Assembly: GCA_963920635.1 (NCBI GenBank)
Contig: OY987308.1
Coordinates: 21,853,096 to 21,917,095, forward strand
Length of the DNA stretch: 64,000 nucleotides
Origin: Pseudeuparius sepicola
Lineage: Eukaryota > Arthropoda > Insecta > Coleoptera > Anthribidae
Direction of reading: 5' to 3'
Below, one piece after another: positions 40,501 through 52,500 of this stretch. How positions within the stretch are numbered: the first letter of the stretch is position 1; every line of letters starts with the position of its first letter. Both the position numbers and the translations under genes were made by a program. Below the pieces are notes generated by a model. It searched no databases and had not been told where the DNA came from. It saw only the letters and a list, made by a program, of their open reading frames with translations.

Positions 40501-43500
40501 GCTACATGCATGATGTGTTTTCTTTTATTAGTTTTATTTAAAATTTTAAAAACATATATAAATAATATATCATTCTAAAGCTCTACTTAAATCCAATAGG
40601 ATGGTGATGTTTTTAGCTTATTTTATAAATGTCTGATAAATGTCCGGACATATTACGGACACATTGGCTGGACATTTCTCTGAAAATAAATGTTCGGACA
40701 TTTGGCAACTCAACCATAAAGTATTGGAGCTACCCTTCTATACTAGTCAGGTGGTACTTAGTGACACTTGATTCCTAAAAACCTTTAGAACATTAAAAAA
40801 ACTGCTATATTAAAGAAATATGAAATTCAATCGACAACTTAGAGAGGTAGAAGTTTACCATTATCACAAGGTATTGGAGCTACCCTTCTACATTTAGTAG
40901 CACTTATTAAAATCAAGTGGTATTTAATGGGACTTGCTATTGTCCAGTTAGTATCTCTCACTTTTGTATGGTGATAAATCACTATAACATGCAACATTTC
41001 ACTTTAAAGTAGAGATGGGGAAGTTCCCACTTCACGAAAATTCCTGGAAAGTTCCGAAACTTTCGGAAAGTTTCCAATTTTCTTTTTTTAATGCTTACTT
41101 TAATTAGTCACATTTAGAGCTTTCCAGAAATACCAAATATGTCATATTTTGTATGAATTTGCTAAAGATATCTGCAATATTGCAGAAAAGGTATTATATC
41201 ACAAAATACAATACCTAAACTTTAAAGAGAAAATTCGTTAGGCGATTCAAAAAACTGATAATTTAAATATGAAATTATATCATCACTTAGTAGCAGTAGT
41301 AACACTTAAAGCCAGGTGGTACTTAGCGGCACTTGAAACCTAGTTTCACTTTAAAGAGAAAAACCTTTAGAATATTTCAAATAACTGCTACATTAAAAAA
41401 TAAGAAATTCAATCACCAATTTAGACAGATATAATTTTACCATTATCCCAAGGTATTGGAACTACCCCTCTAAACTTAGTAGCACTTATTAAAGTCAAGT
41501 GGTATTTAATGGTACTTACTATTGGCCAGTTAGTATCTCGCAGTTTAGTATAGTGATAAATTACTATAATATGCAACATTTCACTTTAAAGAGAAAATCT
41601 CCTAGAAAATAAAAAAAAAAAACTGATACTTTAAACACGAAATCCTATCACCAACTTAAAGAGGTAGAATTTTACCACTATCCCCAATAATTGAAACTAC
41701 CCAGTGGCAGTAGAAGCACTTATTAAAGTCAGGCGGCACTTAGTGACATTTTATAGTGCCCCGTTAGTATCTGCCATTTTTTTAAGGCGAAAAATGGCCA
41801 CAATATACAATACCTAAACTTTAAAGAGAAAATTCGTTAGGCGATTTAAAAAACTGATAATTTAAATGTGAAATTATATCATCACTTAGTAGCAGTAGTA
41901 ACACTTAAAGCCAGGTGGTACTTAGCGGCACTTCCTAGTTTCACTTTAAAGAGAAAAACCTTTAGAACATTTAAAATAACTGCTACAATAAAAAATAAGA
42001 AATTCAATCACCAATTTAGACAGATAGAACTTTATTATTGGACCTACCCTCCTACATACTTGGAGAACTTATTAAAGTCAAGTGGTATTTAATGGTACTT
42101 GCTATTGCCCATATTGTCATCATATAAATACGCAATACTTCGCATTAAAGACAAAAACACTACTTTAACTCTTAGAAACTAAGCAAAAACTCACCCTTAC
42201 GACTATCACCGACTTCCCCGGATCGATATTCGGCAGGTGCAACGTGTCGCCGGGCTTCACGTCCAACTCTATGGCCGATTCTTCCACGCACACGACCACG
42301 TCCACCGGCAGCAGATTCTTCAGTATGACGGCCGGCCGCAGGTGTACGTTGTAGCACGCGCTCGCCATCGTGCGCCTCGTCGTGTTCTCGTAGTACACCT
42401 GCTCCATCTCGCCGATCGCCTTGATCACGAACGGCCGGATGCCGAGCGACTCGTCCCTCATCGGGCACTGCAGCATCCGCGTTATCGACAGGTTCGTCAG
42501 CAGATCCTTCCACACGAACGGGCCGCACGTTATCGAGTAGTCGTTGACGGCGAAGAACAACTCGCCGACCGGCGAATAGACCGCCTTTAACGGCACGTTC
42601 AGAGTGCCGTTCGGTCCGATACTGCCGATGAGTTCGAGCTCGTCTCCCCTCTCCGTCATATAGTACACTTCGACGTTCTGGTTGAAGTGGTTGTGCACCT
42701 GTATGATGCTCCGGAGCGTTATCACCGTAACGCCCTCTTCCACCTTGACGTCCGAGATGATCCCGTAGTTGTCGTTGTCGTTTCTAAAGTTCAGCATGAA
42801 GTATCTCTTGTCGGCCCTCACGACCGGCAGCGATAGGTTGCAGTTGTATTTGTTCACTCTTATGTTCAGAAATTTGTCTTTGACGTGGGCCGTCCGCGTC
42901 ATGACCTTGCTAAGTTCGATCTTCCTGTCTTTCGCGTGTTCCGACTTGAGCTGCAGATGTACCGCCGCGTTCTTGTTTATGTCCTCCAGGGATTCGCCCT
43001 CGATCCGATCGAACGACGAATCGTCGAGGAGCAACGTCACGTCTTCGCCGATCTCGTTCAGAACCATGAAGGGGGAAATGACGCGAGACACCTTTCCTAT
43101 GCTGTCGCCCTTCATGGCGTCCGCGAACGCCTTGCCGAGGTTCTGCAGCACCTCCAGGCACGTCTTCGTCACGGTCATCTCCAAATTCTTGTCGGAGACC
43201 ACGTCGACACTCATGACGGGCTGTTGCGCCGCTATCTCGGTCATGTCGTCTGACGTCGGACTGGCGACGCTCAGCGTGTCGTCCTGGTCGTTCATGCACA
43301 GCTCCAACTTCAATTCCCACGGCTTGTCGTCAACGGGCTCGATCAGCGGCTCCCACAGCGCCAGCCTGCTGTTGTAGTACCCCATCTGGAGGGTGAGCGC
43401 CCCCTCTATGCCCAGCTGCGAGCTCCAGTTCTTCGCCGAGCCCCTCATCGACATCTCCAGCATCAGCATCGGCAGCGTCTTGTTGCCGACGCCCGCCTCG

Positions 43501-46500
43501 ACCGTCACCACGATCGACGGCACCGTAACGATGCAGAGCTCCTGGAGCGTGACCTTCTGTATGGAGGGCAGGCTCAGCACTTCCTCCGTGGCTTCCAGCG
43601 CGGCGTCCATCTTCAGGTACCAGTGGTCGTCGTCGTCGAACGTCTTCGCCGTCCACAGCGCGTCGAAGTTGAACTGTTCTTCGTCTTCGTCTTTGGTCTT
43701 GGTTTGGTCGTCCGACATGGTGACCAGCACGCGATTCAGCAGCTCTATGGTGGCCGGGGAGACGTTCAGCAGGACGTCCGTGATGATGAGCTCCAGGTGG
43801 AGTCCCTTGCCGTCCGGGGTCGACCCGGCCAGGCTCACCGTGACCGGATGGAGCACGTCCCCCCTGGTCTCCGCCCGGAATTCCGGATTGTAGTTGCACG
43901 TGTACAACTGGAGGTCCTTGACGATGCCGCTCATGACCTGGTGCGGCCCGTTCGTCCTGAACTTGACAGTCACCTCGCTGTTGAGGACCATCGCGTTGGT
44001 GTTGATGTTGTCCATGTGCTCGACCAGCACTATGTCGGGTTGCTCGAGTCGCAGATTCAGGGTCATCTGCGTGTCTTTTGTCTTTTCTACGGACCGCGTC
44101 GACGCCGCAGAGCCGGCCACGTGTTTCGACGACTTGACCATCGAGGGGGACCTCACGCTGGTGGTCGACTTCGAGGCGACCGACTGATCTTTCTTCTCGT
44201 CGAGATTGCTGAAGAAGTCGGCTATCTTCATGAGGTACTCCACGGATATGATGATGGTGGAACTGTAGATCCTCACGTCGACGAACATGTCGTTTTGCTT
44301 CTGTTGGAAAGTGACGTCGATCATGCTCCTGGGAGGATCGGCGCTCGCCGCCACGTCGGACACGCTTTCCTCGACATTTTCCGACGTGACTGCCCTCTGG
44401 ATGAGCCTGTTGAGTTTGTCCTCGCGACCCTTCCTCATGTCGTCCAACAGACAGTTCACCAGCAACACCGACGTGACGATAGATTGGTCGGTAAGTATCC
44501 GACCTTTGAGGGAGAGGCCCTCGAGCGAGAATCTCCCCAAGTGGTTTTCCGCCGAGTGTTCGAAGGAATCGGCCTTATCGCCGGTGTACAAGTTGAGGAT
44601 GAGGTGTTTCATCGCGAAAACGAACTTCAGGAACACGTGCGACTTGGCCGAAGCGTCGGCAGGGGTCGTCTCGACGTGGGCCACCACCGTCGTGCTTTGT
44701 ACTTGATCCGTAATATCGTCGATGACGGCCGGTTTAATCTCATCCATTTTTCCCTCGCCGAGATTGTCCGTCAACGTCGCCATGACCATGCGGTAATCCT
44801 CACGGCCCAGCATCACGTTTATGACCTCGATGTTGCCGGAGACGTAAATGTCGGGTATGTCGTCGTACCACGCGGACGACAGGTTCCTCTTGACGTTGAT
44901 CGTGAAGTTCAACGGGGCCAGCATGACGCACTCGTTGACCACCTCGTTTTCCTTGTCGAGTTCGACGCGGGCTATCTTCAGGTCGCTCAACGTAACCTCA
45001 AGGTCGTCGACTACGGCCGCAAAGCCGTCCTTATTGGTGACGTTCAAGGTTAGAAAGTGGTTCTCGAGCAGAATCGTGCCGAGATCTATAAGCAACGCGT
45101 TGTAACTCAAGGAACTGACTGGGACGACTATGACGGGAGCTTTCAGGTTGATCCTTAGTGCGATCCTCGTCGCCTTGGAATAGACGTCTTTCATGTTTTC
45201 TTTGGCCCTGCGGGCGGCTTCCTCGGAGGCCTCCTTCAGGGCCTGCTGCGCGGCTTGGAACTGATTCATGAAGTTCTAAAAAAAAAACATTTTATAAAAA
45301 ATCGGGATGTAAACACCGAAAACGACGCACCAGCATGTTGCAGACGAAACGATTTAAGAAAACGATCCGGGAACCCCCGAGGAAGAGAGTAACGACCATA
45401 TCGGGCTTCTGGGAATCTTCACTCGCCTCTATGTTGTGTATAACCACCAGCGCTGTCAACGCTATCTCGTCGGTACCAGATAAAATCTAAAAAAAGTTCG
45501 TAACCTTTTTTTATCCAAGAACCTACCCCTGAACTTACCAAATTGTGTTTTGTGGCCGCGTACAAATCGACTATACACAATTCCTTCAGTTTCGCCTTTA
45601 TCTGCGTGTATTCTTCCTTAACGATAATCTCCGAGTTGATCCCTCTGATGGCAACGCTCGAAATGTCAAACTCGTCGGTGCAAAAGCGAACCGAAACCTC
45701 GTCCATGTTAGCGTTGAGCTTGAACTTGATACTTCCGATGGTGGCGCGTTTTTTCAACTTCCTCCCTTTCTTCGTTTTCGGGTCGATCATATTGCTCAAC
45801 TGCGACACGCTGCGCCTGATATTTCTGCCGGAACTCGTGCGGGAAAGCGTCGGGTTAAACGTTATGCTGTCAATGTTGTCTTGCAATTCGGAAGCGAATC
45901 TCATCAGTTCCAAAAGACCCTGCTGATGTAAGATTACGGCCAACTGCGTAAAATTCAACGTCAAGCTTGTCTCGCACGAGCCGTACGTAGAGTGGAATTC
46001 GGGCGAATTTTTATCGACCTAAAAACTTAGACGGTCGACAAAGGAGCACAGATCGTTTTAAAATACGCGTTTACCTGGGTAAAAATGACGCCAAACAAGT
46101 ATTTTTCCTTGGTGGGCGACACCGGTGTGCTGATAATGTTGACCGTCTCGTCGTGTCTATTTTGCGAGAGCCCGATACTCCCCAAACGCAAATTTATCTT
46201 GGTATCGAACGTTTTCTGGACCAGACCGGCCTCTAAGCTCTTAACGTTCAGGTGCGCCAGCCTTGATATTTTACTTTCGATATTGTCCTGTTGGTTAAGG
46301 ATGAGGGACAATTCTGAAAGACGATGTGGAATAAAAAAAAAACACTTTTCGGAAGCGCGACTTTTACCCGCCATCACAAAAGAAGCTTCCAAGGTGGTAA
46401 ACTGTACGACCTCCCGTTTGCCGGTGTCCAAAGGTAACGCGCCAGCGCCCAAACGTTGCTTGGTTCCCTTCGCCTGTTCCTGCAGTCTGTGCAACATGGC

Positions 46501-49500
46501 TTGGGAGCCTATGCTGGAAGATTTCTGAAAGAAACCATCCCCGGCATTGTAGCGTCTTTAAAATAAATTTTCGATTGCGAAAAATGCTACTTCACAAATA
46601 GGGAATTTTGTCGGTTTTTGAATAGGAAACAGAGGAAACCCCACTTTCTATTCTCCCACCAATTTGAGAACTTAAAAAAATTAAGTCCAAATAGTTTTAC
46701 CTGTTTTTGGTATTACAAAAGCCAGACGTAATAACATAGTTATAACCAGAGCTGGGCAGATCTATTTAAAAAAGATCGTTTTAAAGATCTAAGATCGCAA
46801 TCTTGATCTTAGATCTAGATCTTTTTTGTTTCACTAAAGAACGATCTTTTTTAAAAAGATCGTTTCAAAAAGATCTGATCTTTGATCTTAATTTGACGAT
46901 CTTTCTTAGATCATTTTAAAGATCTAAGATCGTTTAAAAGATCTAAGATCGTTTTAAAGATCTAAGAACGTTTTAGAGATCTAAGATCGTTATAACCATC
47001 TAAGGTCTTTTCCTCATTTGTTTTCGTGATTTTTTTTATATAAAATAATGTTTTATTTTTGAAGAATAAAAAATAGTGCTCTAGGTTGTTGTAGGAATAA
47101 AAGTTTTTGTTTTTATATCTACATATTTGTAAAATATATTCCCATTTGGCCTCAACTGTTGTTCGTTTTTGAAATGTTGTGATTTTTTTATACAAAATAA
47201 TGTAGGTAGAAGGGTAGGTATATATTTTTTAGAAGAATGGATAGTTTTGTACCAACAAGGATTTTTCTTTTTATATATATAATCTACATATTATTTCTAA
47301 AATGTATATATATTACGAATTCAGTTACTTACGTTACTAACGAGCGTTTATTCAAAGCAGTTTACCTTAGGAGATCTCTAAGTTTTAGCTAAAGTGCAAA
47401 TTGTCAGAATTCGCGAAAAATGACAAATAATATAAACAAAGTGATGTACATTTTTCCTACAACTACAAAAACCTATTTTGAGGTCAAATTTAAATGAATG
47501 CTTTATTATGAAAATTTGTATTTTATTTTCAATGATCTATTTCTCAAAATTCCGAATTTTATAACTTAAGTTATAAATAATTATAAATTGCATAAATAAT
47601 CGGTGAACACGTTTTTACAAGAAAAGTCTAATTTTCCATAGGTATATCAACTGATTGATTACGTAACCAGTTCAGTTAGAGTAGTAACTTTACGTAACTA
47701 GTTACGTAAAATTTTACTTTACACAACTAGTTACGTAAAACTGGACTTGCTCAGGTTTCGAAAGATGTCACTTTATACTATGTCAAAATTAGGAAAAGTA
47801 TTTATAGACATCTATATCTATTAACTATATAATATCATGAATTTTGTTCAAAGATCTTAGATCATTTAGAAGATCTTAGATCGTTTAGAAGATTTTCTTT
47901 TTTAAATAGATCATTTTTAGACGATCATTGATCTAAGATAGTTTTTGCATGAAAAGATCTATTTTTAAACGACCTTAGATCTTTTTTTGAAAAACGATCT
48001 GATCTATGATCTAGATCTTTTTTGGCGCGATCTTTCCCAGCGCTGGTTACAACCACAAAATTAAAAAGGTTAGGTTTCTACGCCGCACTGTCGAGTTATT
48101 TCCAAAAAACCGAATTCCTACGAATAGATTTCAACACAAAACGGATAACTGCTCACCTTCAGCGGCTCCGCCATGGTCGGCTCGTCGCTCAGCGGCTTCG
48201 GCACGCTCGTCACCAACGCCACCAACAGCAGCAGCCGCGCGTCCGACACCGTCAGGCTCACGTTCGGCAGCTTCCCGTACACCTTGTGCAACGGCAGCCG
48301 CGGGTCGTCCACAATCACGCACTTCGAGTACCTGATGTTCAGGCTCAGCGGATTCAGCAGGTGCATGTCGGAGGTGAGCCCCTGCGACATCACTCCCCTC
48401 CAGTCCTCCTCGCCCTGCGCCATCGCCACCTGCACGTCGCTCAGCTGCAGGTGGAAGTGGTCGTAGCTGTGGCGCACCAGCTGCTCGAAGATGTCCGCCT
48501 GCGACACGCCCTCCGCGTGCATCTTCTGTATGTCGACCTGCTGGAACTTGCTCTCCTCCGAGTACAGGCGCAGCCGGCCGAGGTTCACGACGAACACGTT
48601 GACGTGCTCGGTGAGTTTGCCGCCGTACGGTACGATTATGTACGGCGCGTGGAAGTCAATGTTGATGTCGAGCCTGGCGTGCTTTTCGATCGCGTAGGCG
48701 AGACCGGTCGACGTCATCTCTTTGATGTTGGTGAAGCCGCTCCCGGCGGCGTCCGATATCTGATCCAACGAAGTGTCCTGCGGCACCTTGAAGATGTCTA
48801 TCACCTTGTTTATCGTCAGCGCGTCGTAGACGACGTTCAACGGTTGCGCCACGACCTTAATCCTCTGATCGCACTTGCCGTCGAGCGGGTTCGTCTCGAA
48901 CAGCACCTCGAGCAAGCCCTTGCCCTTCTGGACGTCCTCGGACGTGATCACCTGCGGCAGGTAGTCGTCCTGCTGCAGCCCCGTAGTGACGAAGTCGGAG
49001 ATCTGCATGTGGACCTTCAGGGCGGCGGCGGAGACGCGCGTCTCGACCTTCAGCTTGACGGTCTTCAGGTTCGTCTTCAGGACGGTGCCGGCGTCCTTCA
49101 GTTCGACCTCGAGGGTCCTCAGAAGGAACGTCAGGGAGTTGTCGACGAAGTCGGCCGGGTAGACGGTGGGGGCCGTATTTTCGTGGTAGTTGATGGCCTT
49201 GTAGAAGCGCTCCCTTTCTTCTTGCGTCATCTCCTTCTCGAACTGTTTGAGGATGTCGATGTTCTTGCCCGTCTCTTTGGTTTGGTCTTCTTTGGACGCG
49301 GACCACATCCAGCCGAACCATCCTATAGTTTTAGGAATATACGAGACCTGTCTCGGTGAAGTTGGCACAACCATTCAAAACATCGAATTTATGAATTTAT
49401 AGCATGGCGAAGCAGACATTTTTGAAAATGTGCTATTGTTTTATTTCTTTAGAGATTTTAGAGAATGTTTAAAAACATTTTTAGATATATTTAACGTTAA

Positions 49501-52500
49501 GTTGGTTGTTTTGTATAATAATTTCATTGTAACAAAATACACAACAAAAACAGCTTAAGTTAGATAGTCTGTTTCTAGAAGTTTAGTAGATGGCTCTGAA
49601 ATAAATCACAATATTTGACGTTTCAATAAGTTTAAACAAGGCGTTAGATGACATTTCACAACATATTTGTGCGTTCATTGTTGTTGACAAATAAAAATGC
49701 TTCGTGGTAATGGTGTTTCTGAAGAAATAAGGAATGTTATAATTAACTTACATTCGGAAAAACAACGGAAAAACTGCTGCGCAAATCACAGACATTGTTA
49801 ATTTATCACGATATACAGTCCAAAATATTATTAAACTTTACAAAACTACTGGATCCATTACTCAAAAGCAGAGAAATTGGCTCTGAGAAGGATTATCCTG
49901 CAAAATCGTCGGGCTAATTATGGATAACTGAGTTTTATGGAATCAGGCAACAGATAAACGTTTTTCAAGGGCAACTTGTCACAGGGCTGCCCGAAAACTA
50001 GTGTTTAAAACTTACAAGGCAAGCCCAAACTGTTTCGGATTTTTCCCGTTTTAAATTTTACGATTTGCAGGCAAAGGAAAAGCCTTTGCTAACAAAGAGG
50101 CAGAAGAAAAATAGACTTTTGTGGGCAAAAGAGGACAGAGCTTGGTCTCAGCATCAATGGAACTCAATTATATGGAGTGATGAGGCTAGATTTGAAGTTT
50201 GTGTTATTGATAGTCGAAACTGAGTCATTAGAACTAAAAGAGAAGAGTGTCACACGGACTGCCTTAAGAAGAAAGTTAAGTTTTCGTCCTCCGTGACGAT
50301 TTGGGGATCCATATCAGCTAGAGAGGTCGTAAAATTACACTTTGTAGATGGCATCATGAATGCCGATAAATACATTAACGCCCTTTAAAATAATTTGAAA
50401 CTAAAAATTGAAGAACTGCGTTTGCAAAATATTGAATGTATCTTCCAACAAGATGGTGCCTCTTGTCATACGGCTAAAAAAGTGAAAGATTGGATGTTAG
50501 AAAACAATATTTTAATTATGGCATATAATGAAGAAGTTGCGATCACAATCCACAAGAACTATTCCAGAGTTGCGTGGTCGTCTCCAAGAAATTTGGAATA
50601 GTTTCACTCCAGATGATTGCCAAACATTAGTTAACACTATGTGGAGACGTATCGAGGCAGTAATAAGTCGAAAAAGTGATGTAAAGCAGTGGTAATTTTG
50701 TATTTAATTTTTGTCGATTTTCTGTTTACTGACAATATTAGGACAAAAGCGAATAAACGTTTCCTATATAATTAGAGAAATGTGTTGGTTTTAAGTTTTA
50801 ATAAATTTTCCGTTAACACGATAAATTTCTTCACAAAATATATTTTTATTAGTTTGGGCCAACTTCACCGAGACAGGGCTCGTAAATGGATAGGTACCTT
50901 ACCTACTTGTTTATGTTCAAAATAATTAAATTATAATAAAATAAAAAAAGTATTTTGTATATCTCGCTGTTCATTTCCCACTCATATGACTATGGCTCGT
51001 GCCGCAAACTGTCATACTAGTGGGAAATGTTATACAATTATTAAATAGGTCTTATTGTTACATCTGCATGAACCATGAATAAAAATTGTAGTTTTCGTTT
51101 ATTTCCGTGTTTCCGTTGTGTACCTTAACTAGAAATATATCGAGCGCACTTTTTACCTGGCTTCTCTTCGGTCTGCTGCCGTTTCATAAGCCGCTCGGTC
51201 TCGAACTCAACCCTCTGCCTTATTATGACGATATTGAACAGGTCCAGCTTCTTCTCGCACTCCTCTATCTTCTTGCTGTCGGCCTCCCTCGTCTGCTTGC
51301 CGAGCCGCCTCTTGTACAACACCCCGTACTGCTTGCACATGTTCCTGTGCCTGCGCATGTGCTCCCACTGCCAGTTCCTCCTCACCCTCCGCACCTCGCC
51401 CTCGAGGACGCACTTGTACGCGAACCGCCACCACTCCCTGTAGTGGCCCTTGTACCCGTCGACGTTCGGCCGGTACTTCCTGTACGGGACGCCCTTCGCC
51501 ATGCGATCCATTGAGTCGGCGAGCGCGATGATGTCGCGGTACTGGGACTTGGTGATGCCGATGAATAACTTGCCCATGTCGAGGTTGAGGTGGTTGACCG
51601 GTATGGAATAGGGAGTGTCGTCGTCTTCCGGTTTGGGGTTCATGCGGAGGCGGGCCGACGCGTTTATGGGGCCCAAAACTAGAATGACGCGTTCCTGTTG
51701 GTACATTTCGAGAATACGGCTACCGGTACGATCTTGTGGAAATATCTCATCATGGATTCGCAGTTTTGTTATACCTGGACCGACACTATATTAAAGACCC
51801 GAGCACGATGTCATATTTCATTGTTGTTTACGGACTGGGGTGGCGCCACTTGACGAAAAAAATGGCCACTTATAGGGGGGTATTCTGTGGTTATTGGTAT
51901 GTCAGTTACTGGCGTTTAAAATGTCCCACATTTTAAATATCCAGCTTCATTACGATTCGCCTTCTTTTTACAGTAACGAATTGTCTTTGCGTCCAGCATT
52001 CAGCAGTTTTATCCCATTAACACAGCTTTTATAGGTAGATTTGTTGAAGAAAATGGTATGCACACTGCACAGACCATTAGGTGAATTGCAGAAGAATAAA
52101 CACTATTTTGAAATTATGGGATGATCTGATTAACCAGCTAAAAAGGGAAAATTCGAGATATTATTTTGGAAGAGTATTTTGTAACGTATGCAAGAATGCA
52201 AATAAAAAATTTTGTTTATAGCTCCAAAGCGAACCAGTAGCCCTCCATATAAAGAAGAAACTGAAAAATCTAATGTGTTTTATGCTTACTTACACTACAA
52301 CTAGCCATGGACTCCATTTCAAACCAAAAGGTACCAAATACTCTTGCTTGCTTTTTAGACTCACTTTTCTTAAAAAAATATATGGAAATATGCCATGTGA
52401 ACTTGTCAAGTTAGAGGAACATAACAAACAAATATTTTATTTTATTTTGGATATTAAATTCGTTGTAACAGACACATTTGCATGTTTTTATTTTATAAAA

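Larger units (their letters stand above)
39805..42194 (-). repeat. Vps13 intron 10: private tandem array with a ~600-bp higher-order unit
   Basis: Diverged units share CACTTTAAAGAGAAA, GGTAGAATTTTACCA and GTAGCACTTATTAAAGTCA. A block at about 41215-41400 recurs at 41815-42000 with very few changes, an offset of 600 bp that contains about three smaller units. The array is interrupted by hAT-like insertions at 40169-40713 and about 41010-41208. Confidence 0.75.

Noticed and set aside
43623..45053. 476-codon plus-strand frame opposite exon 10
   Set aside because: Antisense shadow of the GC-rich exon: Arg/Val/His-rich, no domain, no own splice or start context.
48022..49359. 445-codon plus-strand frame opposite exon 5
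   Set aside because: Same cause as above; it also runs across the hAT-like element end and the exon 5 boundary.
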